DNA of 36,076 nucleotides from Crocosphaera sp. Its GTDB lineage: Bacteria; Cyanobacteriota; Cyanobacteriia; Cyanobacteriales; Microcystaceae. Positions 32,038 through 36,076 of this stretch are shown here, one piece after another. Position numbers and translations under genes: made by a program. Each line of letters starts with the position of its first letter. The first letter of the stretch is position 1. The stretch is taken from positions 1-36,076 of the forward strand of contig JASJEA010000015.1 of the NCBI GenBank assembly GCA_030064935.1, read 5' to 3'. The notes below the pieces were generated by a model, which was not told the DNA's origin, did no database searches, and saw only the letters and a program-made list of their open reading frames with translations.

Positions 32038-33327
32038 GTGAAGAAAGTTCTAGCAATCATACTCGGTGGTGGCGCAGGTACGCGCTTATATCCCTTAACC
32101 AAGTTACGGGCCAAACCCGCCGTTCCCTTAGCAGGGAAATACCGTTTAATTGATATTCCCGTTAGTAATTGTATTAACGCAGAAATACTCAAAATCTACG
32201 TTTTAACTCAATTTAACTCTGCTTCCTTGAATCGACATTTAACACGCACCTATAACTTTACAAACTTTAGTGATGGGTTTGTAGAAGTTTTAGCGGCGCA
32301 ACAGACAACAGAAAATCCCAGTTGGTTCCAAGGAACAGCCGATGCTGTGCGTCAGTATCTGTGGTTATTTGATGAATGGGATGTAGATCAATATTTAATC
32401 TTGTCTGGTGATCATCTCTATCGTATGGACTACAGTGATTTTGTGAGACGACATCAGGAAACTGGTGCGGATATTACCTTATCTGTGGTCCCCATTGATG
32501 AAAAACGAGCATCCAGTTTTGGCTTAATGAAAATGGATGACAAAGGGCGCATTGTCGACTTTTCTGAGAAGCCGAAAGGGGATGCATTAAAGCAGATGCA
32601 GGTGGATACATCTATTCTAGGCTTGAACCCAGAACAAGCAAAAGAAAGCCCTTATATTGCGTCTATGGGGATTTACGTCTTTAATAAACAGGCGTTAACC
32701 GATCTGCTTAAAAACAATCCAGAACAAACCGATTTCGGTAAAGAGATTATTCCCGCATCTGCCAAAGATTATAATCTCCAGGCTTATCTCTTTAAAGGGT
32801 ACTGGGAAGATATTGGAACCATTGAAGCCTTCTATGAAGCGAATTTGGCCTTAAATCGTCAACCAACCCCTCGCTTTAGCTTCTACAATGAAAAGGCTCC
32901 TATTTACACTCGGGCCCGGAATTTACCCCCTACCAAGGTTCTCAATTGCAACATTACCGAGTCCATGATTAGTGAAGGGTGCATTATCAAAGATTGTCGC
33001 ATCCATAACTCAGTTTTAGGGATTCGGAGTCGCATTGAAACCGATTGTACTGTCGAAGACTCTCTGTTGATGGGAGCAGATTTTTATGAATCTCCTGAAA
33101 CTCGACAGTCTTTGCGAGAGGAAGGGAAAATTCCTGTGGGTATCGGCAAAGGAAGCACCGTCAGACGAGCAATTGTGGATAAAAATGCCCGTATTGGCAG
33201 CAATGTAATCATTGCCAATAAAGAAGGGATAGAAGAATCCAATCGTGAAGATGAAGGGTTCTATATTCGCAATGGCATTGTGGTGGTCATCAAAAATGCT
33301 GTCATCCCTGATGGAACCGTGATTTAG
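32038..33327 (+). CDS. glgC: Glucose-1-phosphate adenylyltransferase (ADP-glucose pyrophosphorylase)
   Basis: 429 residues from a GTG at 32038 ([17 protein letters not shown]). The usual cyanobacterial GlgC starts exactly there; an in-frame GTG at 32002 would add 12 residues and is rejected. GAGG is about eight bases upstream. The nucleotidyl-transferase domain has [20 protein letters not shown] (near residues 9-28), [14 protein letters not shown] and [11 protein letters not shown]; the C-terminal left-handed beta-helix ends with [19 protein letters not shown]. The enzyme makes ADP-glucose for glycogen synthesis and is activated by 3-phosphoglycerate in cyanobacteria. No other glycogen genes are adjacent. 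Single-gene transcription is likely, given the downstream hairpin. Confidence 0.95.
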   Translation: MKKVLAIILGGGAGTRLYPLTKLRAKPAVPLAGKYRLIDIPVSNCINAEILKIYVLTQFNSASLNRHLTRTYNFTNFSDGFVEVLAAQQTTENPSWFQGTADAVRQYLWLFDEWDVDQYLILSGDHLYRMDYSDFVRRHQETGADITLSVVPIDEKRASSFGLMKMDDKGRIVDFSEKPKGDALKQMQVDTSILGLNPEQAKESPYIASMGIYVFNKQALTDLLKNNPEQTDFGKEIIPASAKDYNLQAYLFKGYWEDIGTIEAFYEANLALNRQPTPRFSFYNEKAPIYTRARNLPPTKVLNCNITESMISEGCIIKDCRIHNSVLGIRSRIETDCTVEDSLLMGADFYESPETRQSLREEGKIPVGIGKGSTVRRAIVDKNARIGSNVIIANKEGIEESNREDEGFYIRNGIVVVIKNAVIPDGTVI

Positions 33328-33333
33328 TAAGGA

Positions 33334-33361
33334 TTAAAGAGGTGCAATGTCCCCTCTTTAA
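33334..33361 (+). terminator. Terminator-like hairpin after glgC
   Basis: TTAAAGAGG (33334-33342) and CCTCTTTAA (33353-33361) form a perfect 9-bp stem with a 10-base loop, seven bases after the glgC stop. No T-run follows, so it may act as a processing or stability hairpin. Confidence 0.5.
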
Positions 33362-33367
33362 CTTAGT

Positions 33368-33416
33368 GTCGGGCAGAATTCCCTGATTCTCTATAGATTA
33401 GGGATGAATGCCCGAC
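33368..33416. repeat. Inverted repeat GTCGGGCA / TGCCCGAC downstream of glgC
   Basis: An 8-bp perfect outer stem (33368-33375 and 33409-33416) encloses a further imperfect pairing between AATTCCCTGATT and AATC-type words (TTAGGGAT). It could be a dispersed palindromic repeat or a bidirectional terminator between glgC and the convergent gene. Confidence 0.45.
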
Positions 33417-33500
33417 TTAATGTCGCAAGGGGCTTGATTCTGTTCCCAAAACCCTACTTAATCTTAGCTAAAATGTTAGTCAATAATAGCTATTCAATAG

Positions 33501-34232
33501 CTATTTTTTCGGGGATTTCTTCTTGATGGTAGAAGTAAAATTACTCGCTATTAAAAAAGTAAGACCAGCCAAAGATAAAGGGAGAGTATCAGTTTCAGGG
33601 ACAGAGACTGTTTCGATTTGAAGGTTATCAAAAACAATTCCCGAACCACTGAGAGGTTCTCCTCCTAAACCACTATTTAAGTAATAGATATCGACTCGGT
33701 TAACGTTAGTAAAAATTGTTGAGTCAAGAGTAGTCAATCCAGGATTAGTGTTAGCACTAAATAACATTGTGCCAGTAGAACCTTGGTTATTAAATCCTTC
33801 AAAAACAACATCTTCACCGTCTCTGACTTCTCGGATGTCCAAATTTATAAAGCTAAAAAATTCTGTGGGAGCAGTGTTACCTAAAGTGATAGAGAGTCCA
33901 GCAGAATCAGAACCCATTAAAAAATCAATGTTATCACTAGGAAGAGCTACATTATCAAATAAATGAAAGTGACTTTGTGAATCATTGGGTTCGGTAAAAG
34001 GAAATGCAGTGAACAAGACATTATTTTCCAGATAAGAAAATATTTGAGCAGAATTTTGACTTAAAATTGTTCCTACTCCTTCCCCTGTAATAAAATCAGT
34101 TTCAAAAGTCACGGAGGTGGCATGAGCTATGGAAGGAGTAGCTAATGAGGCCAAGGTTAAACTATAAACCACTAGACGGCTTTTATATAGAGAAAAGTTA
34201 GAAAGAAAAGGACAATAATTAAAGAAATTCAC
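33501..34232 (-). CDS. Exported protein with a PEP-CTERM-like sorting tail
   Basis: 243 residues. The N-terminus has a basic and then hydrophobic segment ending in TPSIAHATS (likely signal peptide, cleavage near residue 39). The mature part is Asn/Thr/Ser-rich and beta-strand-like (for example FEGFNNQGSTGTMLFSANTN and IFTNVNRVDIYYLN), typical of extracellular matrix proteins. The C-terminus is VPETDTLPLSLAGLTFLIAS then FTSTIKKKSPKK, a PEP-CTERM-like tail: a short P-E motif, hydrophobic helix and lysine cluster. The motif is VPET rather than VPEP, so sorting by an exosortase is likely but not certain. No partner genes are nearby. Confidence 0.75.
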   Translation of the reverse strand: MNFFNYCPFLSNFSLYKSRLVVYSLTLASLATPSIAHATSVTFETDFITGEGVGTILSQNSAQIFSYLENNVLFTAFPFTEPNDSQSHFHLFDNVALPSDNIDFLMGSDSAGLSITLGNTAPTEFFSFINLDIREVRDGEDVVFEGFNNQGSTGTMLFSANTNPGLTTLDSTIFTNVNRVDIYYLNSGLGGEPLSGSGIVFDNLQIETVSVPETDTLPLSLAGLTFLIASNFTSTIKKKSPKK

Positions 34233-34955
34233 GCTTCACTCTCACAATAATGATTGAACAATTTACTCGATGAATTTTGGCAAAATTTTTGAGAGTTGTC
34301 AAAAGACATCTTGTAAAACGTGAGTTCGACGGGCATTTTGTAGCCGACAGAGAACACCAGACCTATGCTCAAAGTATAGCACTACGCATTATGTTTAGGA
34401 CGTTTATGAAATTGCAAAACCTTGTCGGGTGGGCATTGCCCACCTTACCATAATGTCCTAATCTTTCTTTGTACTTCTATAGTATTCCTCTTAAGAGTAA
34501 ACAAAATCAAGCTAGTTATAACAATGAATATCTTTGTCAACTTTTAACTGCTAAAACTTTAAATAACTTCTAAAAAATTCCAGAATACTATTGATATTTT
34601 TGCTGACAATAAATAATTTAAGAAAAGAATAATTTTGCTATCAATATCTTTTTCTTATACGAAACAATTGTCAATATAATTAGCATTATACAGAGAAATG
34701 AGAAAGAATTTACTTTGATTGTAAGAGCGATCTCAGACATGGAAAAAATTTGCCTTAAAGGACCGGCCTCAACTCCGAATTTATTTATATTTTATATTTT
34801 CTTTAATCTGTAAATTATAATTAACAAAAATTAACAAGCAATTCAAGAAGTCAGAAGTATCAATAATCTCTGATTTAGTTGGGGTAGTTAACATGATTTC
34901 CACTTTGGGAATATAAGATAGACTAAATGAGTAAAGACAAGACATTTTTTGGGCC
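34233..34955. other. 720-base gap between the PEP-CTERM-like gene and the proline-rich gene
   Basis: AT-rich and without a convincing ORF. It holds a palindromic repeat (34395-34461), inverted heptamer-type units GAAGTCAGAAGT near 34846-34858, and otherwise no structure I can support. Both flanking genes run outwards from it, so it should contain both promoters, but no clear -35/-10 pair is called. Confidence 0.5.
34395..34461. repeat. Small palindromic repeat with inverted flanks (MITE-like)
   Basis: GGTGGGCA (34428-34435) and TGCCCACC (34437-34444) form a perfect 8-bp palindrome around one base, flanked by TTAGGAC (34395-34401) and GTCCTAA (34455-34461) in inverted orientation. The core resembles short palindromic repeats common in cyanobacteria. 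A relation to the word GGACATAA at 990-1010 is suggested but weak. Confidence 0.55.
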
Positions 34956-35948
34956 ATGACTCATCCTAAACCCTCCCACTCATCATTACGTTACTTTTTA
35001 GCAGGACTCAAACCCCTAGCAAATATCAAAGTTTGGGGATCTCTTGGTCTTATGGGGCTAGTGGCGATATGTTTATGGCAGTATTCAATTCATCCTGAAT
35101 GGTTAGGGGCAGATGGGCTTCCCTCTCAATCTGTTGATGGAGAATTTGAAGCAGAAGTAGGCAATAACATCGACATTGGGGTGACTTTAGAAAATGATAA
35201 TCTCAACCCATCAGGAATTCCTGAAAATTCGGCTTTCCCTCAAGGGACTCCCTTTGATGATCCCCTCGAAACAGCACAACCTGAAACCCCTATACTCAGT
35301 GATCCCTTACTCGATCCCCCTTCAGTACCCCAAGAATTTGCTAATCCAAACCGAAGAGGGAAAAGTCCCTCTCTTGGCTTTCAGCCCCTAATCCCTAGTT
35401 TCAAGGATCTTGGCTCCTTATTTCCTCCCCTACAGCCTTCAAAAAATGCCAGTCGTCCGATCAAAATACCCGATACAGTGGTTGAAACTCCCCAGTCTCA
35501 AGAAAATCCCTTAAAAGATGCCTTAGACAATCTAGATACTTCCCCAACCTCCCTGAGAGATCCATCGACCCCACAAAATAGTCAGCCTTTGGGTGTTCCC
35601 GTCAGACCAGTACGGCCCAACTATCCTGCCCCCATAACCCCAAGAGGTAACGCCTATCCCAATTCAACTTATCCCCAACCCAATAACCCTTCGGTTAGTA
35701 ACGATTTTGGGCAAACAGCACAGCCCCCCTATGTTAATAGTCAACCCTATAATCCCCAACCCTATTCCAACCCCTATGGTAACGGTGTAGCCCCCGCACC
35801 CATACCAGCCTATCCCTCATCCCAGCCTTCTTTTGGTGAGAGAAACCCTAACGCCAATAACCAAGGAGAAGGTAATCAAAGACCTCAGCAAAACAACTAC
35901 GGCATTGAACCCCCTCAAGTGGATAGCAATGAAGGCTTCGGTTACTAG
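34956..35948 (+). CDS. Proline-rich single-pass membrane protein, unknown function
   Basis: 330 residues. The N-terminus is a short cytoplasmic tail with one hydrophobic helix (about 27-45: VWGSLGLMGLVAICLW) followed by an outward-facing, low-complexity chain rich in Pro, Asn, Ser and Gln (PQPYSNPYGNGVAPAPIPAY, NYPAPITPRGNAYPNSTYP). Such proteins are probably unfolded in the periplasm or cell wall; no catalytic motif is present. The TAG at 35946-35948 is directly next to a mobile-element end beginning at about 35949, so the natural C-terminus may have been altered by the insertion. Composition is similar to neighbours on the chromosome. Confidence 0.65.
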   Translation: MTHPKPSHSSLRYFLAGLKPLANIKVWGSLGLMGLVAICLWQYSIHPEWLGADGLPSQSVDGEFEAEVGNNIDIGVTLENDNLNPSGIPENSAFPQGTPFDDPLETAQPETPILSDPLLDPPSVPQEFANPNRRGKSPSLGFQPLIPSFKDLGSLFPPLQPSKNASRPIKIPDTVVETPQSQENPLKDALDNLDTSPTSLRDPSTPQNSQPLGVPVRPVRPNYPAPITPRGNAYPNSTYPQPNNPSVSNDFGQTAQPPYVNSQPYNPQPYSNPYGNGVAPAPIPAYPSSQPSFGERNPNANNQGEGNQRPQQNNYGIEPPQVDSNEGFGY

Positions 35949-36001
35949 TGACATCCTCCCGACACCGACCGAAGCGGTACGGTGCGGGCTTCCCCATATC
36001 A
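35949..36001 (-). ncRNA. TnpB-element right end with omega-RNA-like hairpin
   Basis: CCCGACACCG pairs with CGGTGCGGG (one bulged A), and inside it ACCG-AAG-CGGT forms a second hairpin. On the reverse strand the element finishes with GGAGGATGTCAC, typical of right ends of cyanobacterial TnpB elements. In IS605-type systems the omega RNA overlaps this end and the guide is taken from the flanking DNA. Here that would be the antisense of the 3' end of the proline-rich gene. The RNA itself is inferred. Confidence 0.55.
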
Positions 36002-36076
36002 CTATGAGGTTTTCCTGCTTCTACGGGAGGCTCTAGATGTCTTGCTTGGTGCGCTTGCGAGTCGCCGTCTTACGGC
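36002..36076 (-). CDS. TnpB-like protein, C-terminal tail only (cut by window edge)
   Basis: Read on the reverse strand, 24 residues (AVRRRLASAPSKTSRASRRS, then RKTS) end at a TAG at 36002-36004. The basic, Arg/Ser-rich tail directly followed by the hairpin right end matches the 3' organisation of IS605-type tnpB genes (RNA-guided nuclease ancestral to Cas12). The catalytic domain is outside the window, so identification depends on the end structure. Confidence 0.55.
   Translation of the reverse strand, partial: AVRRRLASAPSKTSRASRRSRKTS

Noticed and set aside
1-36076. tRNA or rRNA genes, riboswitches
   Set aside because: Looked for cloverleaf arms, GGTTCGA-type T-loops with CCA-side stems and known riboswitch cores. 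GGTTCGAT at about 22963 has no matching stems. Nothing supportable found.

Overview
The window looks like a chromosomal segment of a cyanobacterium, probably a unicellular Cyanothece/Crocosphaera-like form (genus level is inference). It has nine GCGATCGC (HIP1) octamers, cyanobacterial-type glgC, sqdX and pix-type phototaxis genes, a PEP-CTERM-like exported protein, heptamer tandem repeats and several traces of IS605/TnpB-type elements.

Layout. 1-922: 3' part of a large serine recombinase gene broken by an in-frame TAG. 1036-4066: rhamnulokinase-like FGGY kinase and a SulP-family anion transporter. 4103-5040: two small reverse-strand genes, one a helix-turn-helix protein. 5162-19332: one long co-directional phototaxis cluster, in the order PatA-type regulator (pixG), CheY (pixH), CheW (pixI), MCP with tandem GAF domains (pixJ1), a c-type-heme DUF3365 lipoprotein, a second MCP with tandem GAF domains (pixJ2), hybrid CheA (pixL) and a second CheW. 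The second GAF of each receptor has the paired cysteines of a DXCF-type cyanobacteriochrome, 28 residues apart. The heme protein is an unusual insert and suggests light sensing combined with redox or gas sensing. A 26-unit heptamer array separates pixJ2 from pixL.

19481-24325: adenine deaminase coupled to a sugar-type ABC permease, a small conserved protein, a cyclic-nucleotide-binding membrane protein, and sqdX (sulfolipid synthesis). The gap before sqdX holds a decayed TnpB-element end and a MITE-like inverted repeat.

24661-30926: the most interesting region, a reverse-strand four-gene set: HTH plus P-loop-less NTPase-like protein, MoxR AAA+ ATPase, vWA protein with a C-terminal FGE-sulfatase (formylglycine-generating-enzyme fold) domain, and a stand-alone FGE-sulfatase protein. 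This matches the published class of MoxR/vWA biological conflict systems. The last ~26 variable codons of the two FGE proteins differ almost only at codon positions 1 and 2 on an otherwise near-identical nucleotide scaffold, which is the footprint of adenine mutagenesis by a diversity-generating retroelement (DGR). No reverse transcriptase or template repeat is in the window, so it would have to lie elsewhere. Upstream is an array of four TGATCA palindromes at exact 10-bp spacing, and a small membrane protein is encoded divergently.

31327-36076: a gene-poor stretch with a structured reverse-strand relic, then glgC (glycogen synthesis), a PEP-CTERM-like protein, a 720-bp gap with a small palindromic repeat, a proline-rich single-pass membrane protein, and at the right edge the 3' tail of a TnpB-type gene with its right-end/omega-RNA hairpin.
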